Origin: Micromonospora sp. R77
GTDB taxonomy: Bacteria > Actinomycetota > Actinomycetes > Mycobacteriales > Micromonosporaceae
Assembly: GCF_022747945.1 (NCBI RefSeq)
Contig: NZ_JALDST010000001.1
Coordinates: 1 to 64,000 of the forward strand
Length of the DNA: 64,000 nt
Direction of reading: 5' to 3'
Shown: in pieces, positions 57,135-64,000 of the stretch
How the letters are laid out: every line of letters starts with the position of its first letter
How positions within the stretch are numbered: the first letter of the stretch is position 1
Made by a program: the position numbers and the translations under genes
The notes under the pieces: generated by a model
Databases searched by the model: none
The model's input: only the letters and a program-made list of their open reading frames with translations
Told to the model about the DNA's origin: nothing

Positions 57135-58103
57135 ATGCGCAAGCAGATGGAGGGCGACAACCAGCGCCGTCGAGCGCTGGCCCGCCAGGCCCGGGAGCAG
57201 GGTCGGCAGCCGAGCGAGACCGGCGCGAGCCTGAGCGCGTCCAAGCAGGTCACCTCCCTGGACCGGGGGCGGCGGACCGGTCCCCCACCGGCCGGGCGGC
57301 ACAAGCCGGACAGCACGCGCGGCGGACCCGCCCCGCCGCCGGCCGGCATGCCGGAGCGCCCCCGGCCGCAGCCGCGGCCCGGCCCGGCGGTGACCACCCT
57401 CGGCTACCGCGATCTGGTCGACGACGTGGGTCGCCGCGCCGGTGTCGACTTCTCCACCGCGAAGGTGGGTGCCGAGGCGACCGTGCTCGCGCTGGCCTGG
57501 GCGCTGGACGAGGCGGCCCGCGAGCGGCTGCTGGAGGCGGTGCCGGTGAAGCTGCACGACGTCGTGCCGGTGGACGGCATCGAACGGCACGAGGAGCTGC
57601 CCGGCTTCCTGGCCGAGGTGGCCCGGATCAGTGGTCGCAGCCCCGAGCAGGCCCGCTATCAGGCGGAGGCGACCCTCGCCGCGCTGGCCGAGGCGGACGG
57701 CGACCTGGTCGAGTCGCTCCGCGTACCGGACGGGTTGCGGGAGTTGCTGACGCCGCCGGCACCCGGCGGCGGCCTGGTGGGGCCGGCGTCCGCCGCCGCG
57801 CCGCTGACCGACCAGGAGCTGCGGGAGGCCCTCACTCGGCTGCCGTACTGGTCGAGTGACCGGCAGTCGCTGGTGCGGACCATCGAGCTGCCCGCCGGCA
57901 ACCTGGACCGGGTGCTCGACCGGATCGACCAGCTCCGGGTGGACCTCGGACGCGGCCCGCAGATCGGCCGGCCGGAGCCGGACAGCGCCGTGCTGACCGT
58001 GCGCAACCGCCAGGTCGACGGGGTGACTGCCGCGGACGTCGACCTGGCCCGGCGGATCGACGACGCCATCGAGGAGGCCGGCGCGGGGATGGCCGCCGGC
58101 TGA
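57135..58103 (+). CDS. DUF2267 domain fused to a degenerate pterin dehydratase-like domain
   Basis: 322 residues. A basic, Pro-rich N-terminus (about 1-85) is followed by a DUF2267 domain (about 90-215; YRDLVDDVGRRAGVDFSTAK, RHEELPGFLAEVARISG). The C-terminal region (about 228-318) resembles PCD/DCoH (LTDQELREALTRLPYWSSD to GVTAADVDLARRIDDAIEEA). In active PCD the His-His-Pro and later T-H-x-x-x-G-L-T motifs are catalytic; here the corresponding places read LGRGPQIGRP and NRQVDGVTAADVDLA, so dehydratase activity is unlikely. It may work as a dimerisation or binding domain, as DCoH does. It ends at the 58109 hairpin. Confidence 0.75.
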   Translation: MRKQMEGDNQRRRALARQAREQGRQPSETGASLSASKQVTSLDRGRRTGPPPAGRHKPDSTRGGPAPPPAGMPERPRPQPRPGPAVTTLGYRDLVDDVGRRAGVDFSTAKVGAEATVLALAWALDEAARERLLEAVPVKLHDVVPVDGIERHEELPGFLAEVARISGRSPEQARYQAEATLAALAEADGDLVESLRVPDGLRELLTPPAPGGGLVGPASAAAPLTDQELREALTRLPYWSSDRQSLVRTIELPAGNLDRVLDRIDQLRVDLGRGPQIGRPEPDSAVLTVRNRQVDGVTAADVDLARRIDDAIEEAGAGMAAG

Positions 58104-58108
58104 CCGAG

Positions 58109-58137
58109 GGGCCGGCGGGCGGTGCGCCCGCCGGCCC
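58109..58137 (+). terminator. 13-bp perfect hairpin terminator
   Basis: Arms 58109-58121 and 58125-58137 with a GTG loop, 5 nt after the stop of the DUF2267-PCD gene and ahead of the spermidine-synthase-like gene. Confidence 0.75.
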
Positions 58138-58157
58138 ACCCGGTACCGTGGCCCGCC

Positions 58158-58946
58158 ATGGACAGCCCCGCCGACGAGCTCACGCTGGTCGTCGACCCGG
58201 CCCGGCGGACCGGGCGTACGCTGCTGGCCGGCGGCGTGGCCCAGTCGTACGTGGACGTCGTCGACCCCCGGCACCTGCACTTCGAGTACGTCCGCCGGAT
58301 GGCCGCGGTGCTCGACCTGGCCGCCCCGCCCGGCCGGCCGCTGGAGGTGCTGCACCTGGGCGGTGGCGCGCTCACCCTGCCCCGCTGGCTGGCCGCCACC
58401 CGCCCCGGGTCGGCGCAGCGGGTGGTGGAGCGGGATCCGGCGGTGGTCGACCTGGTCCGCCGGGAGTTGCCGGCACTGCCGCCGGAGGTGGAGGTGACGG
58501 TCGGCGACGCCCGGGACGTGGTGACCGCCGCCCCGCCCGCCCGGTACGACGTGGTGCTCGCCGACATCTACCGGGCCGCCCGGATGCCCGCCCACGTGGC
58601 CGGCGTCGAGTTCGTCACCGAGGTTGCCCGGACGCTGCGCCCGGAGGGCGTCTACCTGGTCAACGTGACCGACCTGCCCCCGCTGACCTTCTCCCGTACC
58701 CAGGTGGCGACGCTGCGCGCCGTCTTCGCCGACGTGTGCCTGGTGGCGGACCGCCGGATGCTGCGCGGCCGCCGGTACGGCAACCTGGTGCTCGCCGCCG
58801 CGCACCGCCCCGACCGACTGCCGGTACGCCGGCTGGCGGCCCGGGTGGCCGCCGATCCGCTGCCCGGCGGGGTGCTGCACGGCGCGGCCCTGGCCGCCTT
58901 CGTCTCCGGTGCCCGCCCGGCCACCGACGCCACCCTCGCCCGCTGA
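58158..58946 (+). CDS. Spermidine synthase-like methyltransferase-fold protein
   Basis: 262 residues. Rossmann SAM-fold: LEVLHLGGGALTLPRWLAAT (about 62-81), then VVERDPAVV with the acidic ribose contact, VTVGDARDVV and YDVVLADIYRAA. Closest to the SpeE-like (fused MnmC/spermidine synthase) group often encoded singly in actinobacteria. The polyamine site residues cannot be confirmed, so it may be a methyltransferase. It is the last core gene before the NB-ARC/WD40 insertion. Confidence 0.75.
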   Translation: MDSPADELTLVVDPARRTGRTLLAGGVAQSYVDVVDPRHLHFEYVRRMAAVLDLAAPPGRPLEVLHLGGGALTLPRWLAATRPGSAQRVVERDPAVVDLVRRELPALPPEVEVTVGDARDVVTAAPPARYDVVLADIYRAARMPAHVAGVEFVTEVARTLRPEGVYLVNVTDLPPLTFSRTQVATLRAVFADVCLVADRRMLRGRRYGNLVLAAAHRPDRLPVRRLAARVAADPLPGGVLHGAALAAFVSGARPATDATLAR

Positions 58947-58983
58947 CATCGACCAGCCGCCGAACACCCGGGGTCCCAACTCC

Positions 58984-59074
58984 GAGACTGCGTTAGGTAG
59001 TCTCCCGAACGCATCCGGTGGAGAGCTGGCGAGAACGAACCGGGGCGACGACACACGTCTTCGGTCCTAAGGAC
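58984..59074. promoter_or_regulatory. Palindromes upstream of the NB-ARC/WD40 gene
   Basis: Between the spermidine-synthase-like stop and the next gene (217 nt) there is a 6-bp inverted repeat GAGACT/AGTCTC (58984-58989 and 58999-59004) and an 11-bp palindrome GTCCTAAGGAC (59064-59074). Composition is less GC-rich than around it. These are plausible operator or promoter elements; no factor is known. Confidence 0.3.
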
Positions 59075-59163
59075 GGCCCTCGGCTCCGGCAGTCCATACG
59101 GCAGGGTTGACGACCTCGGGTACGGAGACCTCGCTGGCAACCTCTAGCGTTACAGGGGATCAG

Positions 59164-62100
59164 ATGGCACGTGGGCGCCGGGCACAGGCCGCCAGGTATG
59201 CCCTGTACCTCGTACTCACGGTCATGATCACAAACCTGACCGGCTTAGCGATCAACATTCTGTCGTCCGGTGAGGGGAAGCTACCTTTTGGCTTGGAGAG
59301 CCTCCGCGACCATGCCGTCGAGTGGACCGTCGGTCTGACGCTGGCAATGGGCGCACTGGCGCTGGTGATGTGGCGGCGCCAGGGGGACAGTTCACCGCAG
59401 CAGAGCGATCCACCGCCCCCCACTCTGCAGGAACCACCGGGTTGGGTGGTGAAACGACCAGCCGAAGTGGACCATGTAGTTCACGGCCTGATTAGGGGTG
59501 ACGGTCAGGCGGTCGGAATTACGACGGCGCTGCAGGGGGCCGGCGGATTCGGCAAGACGACGCTCGCCACCGTCGTATGCGCGGACCCTCGCATCCGCCG
59601 CCGGTTCCGAGGTCGCGTGTACCAGGTCACCCTGGGCCGGGACCTTGTCTCGCCGGAGGCCATCGCCAGCAGGGTGAACGACACCATTCGCATCATCACC
59701 GGAGAGGACACCAACTACTCCGACCCGCGACTCGCCGGACAGCACCTTGGCCGGCTGCTGCACGACCGGCCCCGGATGCTGCTGCTCGTCGACGATGTCT
59801 GGAACCGCGACCAGGTGTCTCCGTTCCTTCTCGGCGGTCCGAGATGTGCTCGGCTCGTGACAACCCGGGTTTCTTCCGCGCTCCCTGGTGACGCCACCAC
59901 GATCAAGGTCGACCAGATGTCGCCGGAGCAAGCACGACAGGTGCTCGTGTGGTCGCTGCCCAGCCTTCCACACCAGACGGTGGAGCAACTGCTAGCCGCG
60001 ACGGGGCGGTGGCCCTTGCTGCTACGCCTGGTGAACCGGGTAATCGCCAACGCCGTCGAGGAGAATCGTGATCCGGCCAGGACGGCCGCGGACATCCTTC
60101 GGCTCCTGAGTGAAGGGGGCCCCGCAGAAATCGACGGCCTCACCGACTCCTGGCAGGAACTGGACCTCAACATTCCGGAACAACGCGCGCGAGCGGTGCG
60201 CGCGACCATCGAGGCCAGCACCAAACTGCTCGATAACGGCGGTGACCAGCGCCTCGCCGAACTGGGGATCTTCGTGGAGGACGAGTCGATCCCTATCCGG
60301 GCGATTGCAGTGCTGTGGGAGCGGACCTCGTCTCTGACCCGGACGGAGTCCGAGACGCTGTGCCGCAGAATGGTCCAACTCGCGCTGGTGCGCCACGCCT
60401 CAACCGACGGCACCTCGTTCGCGATCCACGATGTAGTCCGCGACTTCCTTCGCGCCGAGCTCGGCGCAGACAAACTTGAGGCACTCAACAAGACGCTCGT
60501 TGAGGCAGTTGCGCAACGGCTGCCCCGGGTTGCGGCAGCGGCAGCGGACTCGTCCTCGCGGATTCGAATTGCCTGGTGGGAGCTCAAACGGGAAGATCGC
60601 TACCTCTGGGATCACCTCATCACACACCTGGTGGCAGCCGGCCGGGCCGACGAGGGTGAAGAACTCGCCGGTAACCTGGTGTGGGCGGGACAACGGCTGA
60701 TGCGTTTCGGTCCCGCCGCCCCCTACAGCGATCTCGCAGCCTTCGACACCCCAGGAAGTCGGTTGCTCCGGGCCGACCTCGGTCGCGCCTCACACCTGCT
60801 CGCACCGACCGATCCCCCAGAAGCGGTCATCCACATCCTGCACAGTCGCCTTCGCGACCGATCGAGTTGGCAGGCACAGGTGAAGCAACTCGACAGCGTC
60901 ACGGTCGGCCCGCGCTTGATACACCGCTGGGCCATGCCGGACCTGCCGCACCCGGCAATGCGACGCAACCTGGTGGACCACGATGGCGCGGTCCTCGCCG
61001 TCGCCATGGCGTCTGACGGCGCTTGGCTAGCGACGTCCGGCGAGGACGCAAAGGTCCGACTGTGGGACAGCGCGACCGGTCAGATCAGGGCGACTCTGGA
61101 CGGCCACACCGGTCCCGTTCGGTTGATCCGTCTGAGCGCCGACGACAAACGGGTGGTCACGGCCAGCGGGGACGACGTGCGGATCTGGGAGGCGTCGAGC
61201 GGACGAATGCTCATGCGCCTACCCGTTCAGGGCGGAGTGGTTAACGACTTGGCCCTAGCGGCCGACGGGACATGGGTGGTGACAGCTGGCAGCGACCCTG
61301 CCGCGCGGATCTGGGACACGGTGAGCGGACGGCTAATACGCAAGCTTCCCGGCCACGCCTCGACGGTCACGGCCGTTACGATGCCTCCGGACAACTCCTG
61401 GATCGCTACCAGCAGTGGATGCACTGTACGGATCTGGGACGCCTCGACGGGACAACTCAGCGCGACTTGCACCGGCCATCGCGGAGAGGTCACTTTGCTT
61501 TCGGCCTCGCCCGACGGTCGATGGCTGGCATCCGCTGGAAAGGACGAGGCCGCGCGAGTATGGAGCAGTTCAGACGGGTCTCCGCTCGCTGTACTTCATT
61601 CCGGTTCCGGCTGGTTGTCGGCTATTGCCTTCGGAGCCGACAGCAGCTGGGTCGCCACCGCCAGCAAAGCTTTCGTCCATCTCTGGAGGCTCCATACACC
61701 CGACAAGCCGGTCGTCCTAGACACATCGGCGGGCCACGTGGTGGGTCTGCGTTCGTCGCCCACGTCCCGGTGGCTGGCCAGCGCGGGCAGCGATGCGACC
61801 ATTCGCCTCTGGAACACCAGATCTGGTCGCTCGATCGCGACGCTCGGTGGCCACGCGGACCGGCTGACGGCCCTCCGCGTCGCCCCTGACGCGTCCTGGC
61901 TGGTCTCCACCAGCCGAGACGGCACTGTTCGAACGTGGGACGTCGAGGCAGCGAGCGAGCAGGTCACCCGTACAGGTGACAACAGACTCGCCCACATCAG
62001 CGCGGCGGCCGATGGCTCTTGGATCGTCGCTACGGGAGGCGGTGATGGCGCTCGTGTATGGAAAGTGTCGGATGCCAGAAAACTGCGGGTGATCCACCAC

Positions 62101-62877
62101 GATCCCCTCAAGAAGGTGGGCTCCGGCGCTGAGTCGACCCTGAACGCGATCGGCGTCACCGGCGGTTTCCTCGCCACCTTCGGCAACGACGAGAGAATCC
62201 GCATCTGGGACCCCTTCGTAGAATCGGACGTGCATGAACTACGCCTAGACGAGAACGAGCGGGCGGGCCGGCGCGTCAAGGCCATCGCATCCGATCCATC
62301 GGGGCCCTGGTTAGTGGCCCACGACTCGGAGAACAACCTTCGCGCATGGAATCTTGAGCACCAACAGCAGATTGACGGGAGAATCCTGGACAAGGCCCTT
62401 ACATTCAAGATCGGTGCGGACCGGACGGCGGCTCTTGCCGTACGCCAAGGGACACTGCTCATTGGTGAGGCCAACGGGTCAGTCCGCACCTGGGAATTGG
62501 AGACCGACTCTGTCCGATGGTCCACGGTGGGTACAGGTCCGGTCACCGCCGTAGAATTTTTGCCGGAACAGGGCATAATCGTCACCTCCAGCAACGCTGC
62601 TGCAGTAGTGATCTGGCGGGAAGGCCAGCCGAAGCCTGTTACGGAGCTCGCCACCGACGGTAAGGTGACCGGCCTCGTCGCGACACTCGACTGCCACCAC
62701 CTTGTCGTCACCACAGCTCGGGGAAGCATGGAAGTCTTCGCCGTGGAGTCCTGGAGGCGGGTGACCGTAATGCGCATCGACGGTGACCTCACCTGCTGCA
62801 CCCGAATTCCCGGCAGCAACCTCATTGCGGTGGGCGGTTTGCGCGGTCTATACATGTTCGAGCTCCGGACGGACTAG
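59164..62877 (+). CDS. Membrane-anchored NB-ARC/WD40 STAND protein (Apaf-1-like architecture)
   Basis: 1237 residues from ATG 59164, with AGGGG 6 nt upstream (a frame extension to 59107 is possible). Order: two helices (about 12-33 and 54-70) with a short loop. NB-ARC follows, with P-loop GAGGFGKTT (Lys131), kinase-2 LLLVDDVW (Asp210-211), R-L-V-T-T-R sensor (230-235), a GLPL-like GRWPLLL (281-287) and an MHD-like IHDVVRDF (421-428). A helical arm (about 430-595; YLWDHLITHLVAAGR) resembles the Apaf-1 helical domain. About 14-15 WD40 repeats run from about 600 to the end (repeated GHxxxV...VRIWD). STAND proteins oligomerise when a ligand releases the sensor; the N-terminal helices could be the effector. 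Codon use differs from neighbours (AGA, ATA, CTA, AAA; TTA at 59245 and 62311). Confidence 0.9.
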   Translation: MARGRRAQAARYALYLVLTVMITNLTGLAINILSSGEGKLPFGLESLRDHAVEWTVGLTLAMGALALVMWRRQGDSSPQQSDPPPPTLQEPPGWVVKRPAEVDHVVHGLIRGDGQAVGITTALQGAGGFGKTTLATVVCADPRIRRRFRGRVYQVTLGRDLVSPEAIASRVNDTIRIITGEDTNYSDPRLAGQHLGRLLHDRPRMLLLVDDVWNRDQVSPFLLGGPRCARLVTTRVSSALPGDATTIKVDQMSPEQARQVLVWSLPSLPHQTVEQLLAATGRWPLLLRLVNRVIANAVEENRDPARTAADILRLLSEGGPAEIDGLTDSWQELDLNIPEQRARAVRATIEASTKLLDNGGDQRLAELGIFVEDESIPIRAIAVLWERTSSLTRTESETLCRRMVQLALVRHASTDGTSFAIHDVVRDFLRAELGADKLEALNKTLVEAVAQRLPRVAAAAADSSSRIRIAWWELKREDRYLWDHLITHLVAAGRADEGEELAGNLVWAGQRLMRFGPAAPYSDLAAFDTPGSRLLRADLGRASHLLAPTDPPEAVIHILHSRLRDRSSWQAQVKQLDSVTVGPRLIHRWAMPDLPHPAMRRNLVDHDGAVLAVAMASDGAWLATSGEDAKVRLWDSATGQIRATLDGHTGPVRLIRLSADDKRVVTASGDDVRIWEASSGRMLMRLPVQGGVVNDLALAADGTWVVTAGSDPAARIWDTVSGRLIRKLPGHASTVTAVTMPPDNSWIATSSGCTVRIWDASTGQLSATCTGHRGEVTLLSASPDGRWLASAGKDEAARVWSSSDGSPLAVLHSGSGWLSAIAFGADSSWVATASKAFVHLWRLHTPDKPVVLDTSAGHVVGLRSSPTSRWLASAGSDATIRLWNTRSGRSIATLGGHADRLTALRVAPDASWLVSTSRDGTVRTWDVEAASEQVTRTGDNRLAHISAAADGSWIVATGGGDGARVWKVSDARKLRVIHHDPLKKVGSGAESTLNAIGVTGGFLATFGNDERIRIWDPFVESDVHELRLDENERAGRRVKAIASDPSGPWLVAHDSENNLRAWNLEHQQQIDGRILDKALTFKIGADRTAALAVRQGTLLIGEANGSVRTWELETDSVRWSTVGTGPVTAVEFLPEQGIIVTSSNAAAVVIWREGQPKPVTELATDGKVTGLVATLDCHHLVVTTARGSMEVFAVESWRRVTVMRIDGDLTCCTRIPGSNLIAVGGLRGLYMFELRTD

Positions 62878-62923
62878 TACATCAAGTAGGTTTTCCGCGC
62901 CCCCGGCCGGGTAGCCGCGCCGG

Positions 62924-64000
62924 ATGAGCAGAGCCGAGGACCGGGGCACCGCCCGCCGGGCGCTGATCGTCATCGGTCTGGTGCTGGTCACCCTGCTCGC
63001 GCTGGCCCTGGTCTGGGCCACCCGACGGGTGCTGATCTGGCTGCTGGTGGCGGTCTTCTTCGCGGTGGCGTTGAAACCGCTGGTGGACCGGGTGGAGCGG
63101 CGCTGGGTGCGCCGTCGCGCGCTGGCCACCCTGCTGGTCTTCCTGGCGGTGTTCGGGCTGCTCGGCGCGCTCGCCGCGGGGATCGTGCTGCCGTTGCTGG
63201 ACGAGGTGGGGCGGTTCGCCGACCGGGCGCCGGAGCTGCTGCGCGAGGCCCGCGCCGGCCGGGGACCGATCGGCGAGGTGCTGCAACGGCTGCAGCTGCG
63301 GCAGTACGCCAACAGCCACTCCCACCAGATCAGGGAGTACGGCGCACAGCTGCGGCAGCCGGCGGTGGGGCTGGTCCGGGGCGTGCTGGAGACCCTCGCC
63401 GGCCTGGTGACGGTGATCGTGCTGGCGTACCTGATGGTGCTGGAGGCCCCGAAGCTCATCGCCGGGACGCTCGCCCTGGTCGGCGACGGCCCGGCGGAGC
63501 GGCTGCGCCGGGTCGGCCGGGACACCTCCCGCACGATCACCGGCTATCTCAGCGGCAACCTGCTGATCAGCGTGATCTGCGGCGGTCTGACCTTCCTGGT
63601 GCTCTTCGTCACCGGCGTGCCGTTCGCGGCGGTGATCGCGCTGCTGGTGGCGATCGCGGACCTGATCCCGCTGGTCGGCGCGACGCTGGGGGCGATCCTC
63701 GCGGCCGGGGCCGGTTTCCTGCACTCGCCGGGCACCGGCGTGGTGGTGCTGGTCTTCTTCGTCGTCTACCAGCAGGTGGAGAACCACCTGCTGCAACCGC
63801 TGATCATGTCCCGCGCGGTCCGGTTGAACCCGCTGACCGTGCTGGTCAGCGTGCTGCTCGCCGCCGAGCTGGCCGGCCTGGTGGGTGCCCTGCTGGCCAT
63901 CCCGGCGGCGGGCGTCGGGCAGATCCTGCTGCGGGAGTTCGCGCCGGCCGGGCTGCGGACCGTGCCCGCACCGGCCAGCGACGACGATTCGGCCGGCGGC
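62924..64000 (+). CDS. AI-2E family transporter (3' end outside window)
   Basis: 359 codons are visible with no stop. About eight membrane helices in the AI-2E/PerM pattern: RALIVIGLVLVTLLALALVW near the start, LIWLLVAVFFAVALKPLVDR, and a large soluble loop (about 90-150). The family-typical block is TITGYLSGNLLISVICGG, then ADLIPLVGATLGAILAAG, QQVENHLLQPLIMSRAVRLN and LAAELAGLVGALLAIPAAG. Members are exporters or Na+/H+-linked permeases; the AI-2 name is historical and the substrate here is unknown. It starts 46 nt after the NB-ARC/WD40 stop. Confidence 0.88.
   Translation, partial: MSRAEDRGTARRALIVIGLVLVTLLALALVWATRRVLIWLLVAVFFAVALKPLVDRVERRWVRRRALATLLVFLAVFGLLGALAAGIVLPLLDEVGRFADRAPELLREARAGRGPIGEVLQRLQLRQYANSHSHQIREYGAQLRQPAVGLVRGVLETLAGLVTVIVLAYLMVLEAPKLIAGTLALVGDGPAERLRRVGRDTSRTITGYLSGNLLISVICGGLTFLVLFVTGVPFAAVIALLVAIADLIPLVGATLGAILAAGAGFLHSPGTGVVVLVFFVVYQQVENHLLQPLIMSRAVRLNPLTVLVSVLLAAELAGLVGALLAIPAAGVGQILLREFAPAGLRTVPAPASDDDSAGG

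Overview
The window is very GC-rich, starts many genes with GTG, uses GC-ending codons and carries typical actinobacterial families. These include a conservon, GpgS, an Rv3032-like glucosyltransferase, TreX/TreY/TreZ, SecA2, an Rv2629-like eRF1 homologue, an ANTAR protein and many STAS/SpoIIE partner-switch proteins. The mix points to Micromonosporaceae, most likely Micromonospora or a close relative. This is an inference from gene content, not a phylogenetic result.

Layout. 0-1.7 kb: a conservon (roadblock, DUF742, first codons of a probable GTPase) whose sensor kinase is cut and abuts a cut DUF3500 gene. 1.9-9.7 kb: DUF2231 membrane protein, GAF-ANTAR regulator, SecA2, an ABC exporter, and an overlapping dehydrogenase/Gfo-Idh pair. 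9.9-12.1 kb: GpgS and a GT4 glycosyltransferase. 12.2-18.5 kb: DUF4383 protein, a split STAS/HATPase, CtaD, a sigma factor fused to a STAS domain, and an unrecognised frameshifted gene. 18.6-27.2 kb: CDGSH protein beside a decayed iron-redox gene, TPP enzyme plus eRF1-like protein, small membrane proteins, glutamate-cysteine ligase, Zn-dehydrogenase, and a frameshifted SRPBCC gene. 27.8-35.7 kb: treX-treY-treZ divergent from an Rv3032-like glucosyltransferase. 35.8-47.3 kb: citrate synthase, a sulfatase/methyltransferase/small-membrane-protein operon, two membrane glycosyltransferases, and a two-component system. 47.5-51.5 kb: protein kinase, OsmC/Ohr-like protein, exonuclease-phosphatase, lysozyme-like secreted protein, and DivIVA-like protein. 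51.6-56.4 kb: a signalling island with a response regulator, three STAS proteins, a SpoIIE phosphatase and a CarH-like B12-binding protein. 56.6-58.9 kb: small protein, DUF2267-PCD fusion, and spermidine-synthase-like protein. 59.2-62.9 kb: a 1237-residue membrane-anchored NB-ARC/WD40 protein. 62.9-64.0 kb: AI-2E transporter, running off the end.

The strongest novelty candidate is the 59.2-62.9 kb gene. It has an Apaf-1-like order (two N-terminal membrane helices, NB-ARC ATPase, helical arm, about 15 WD40 repeats), unusual codon use and two TTA codons, and it sits alone between housekeeping genes. Next come the CarH-like B12 sensor lacking a DNA-binding domain, coupled to a SpoIIE/STAS partner switch, and the sigma factor carrying its own STAS domain without a phosphorylatable Ser.

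Several genes are broken. Single-base frameshifts lie near 13148, 17905, 26920 and 43481. Gene truncation junctions lie near 1390, 41218 and within 18899-19331. Such density in an otherwise intact region means assembly or consensus error must be excluded before calling real pseudogenes.
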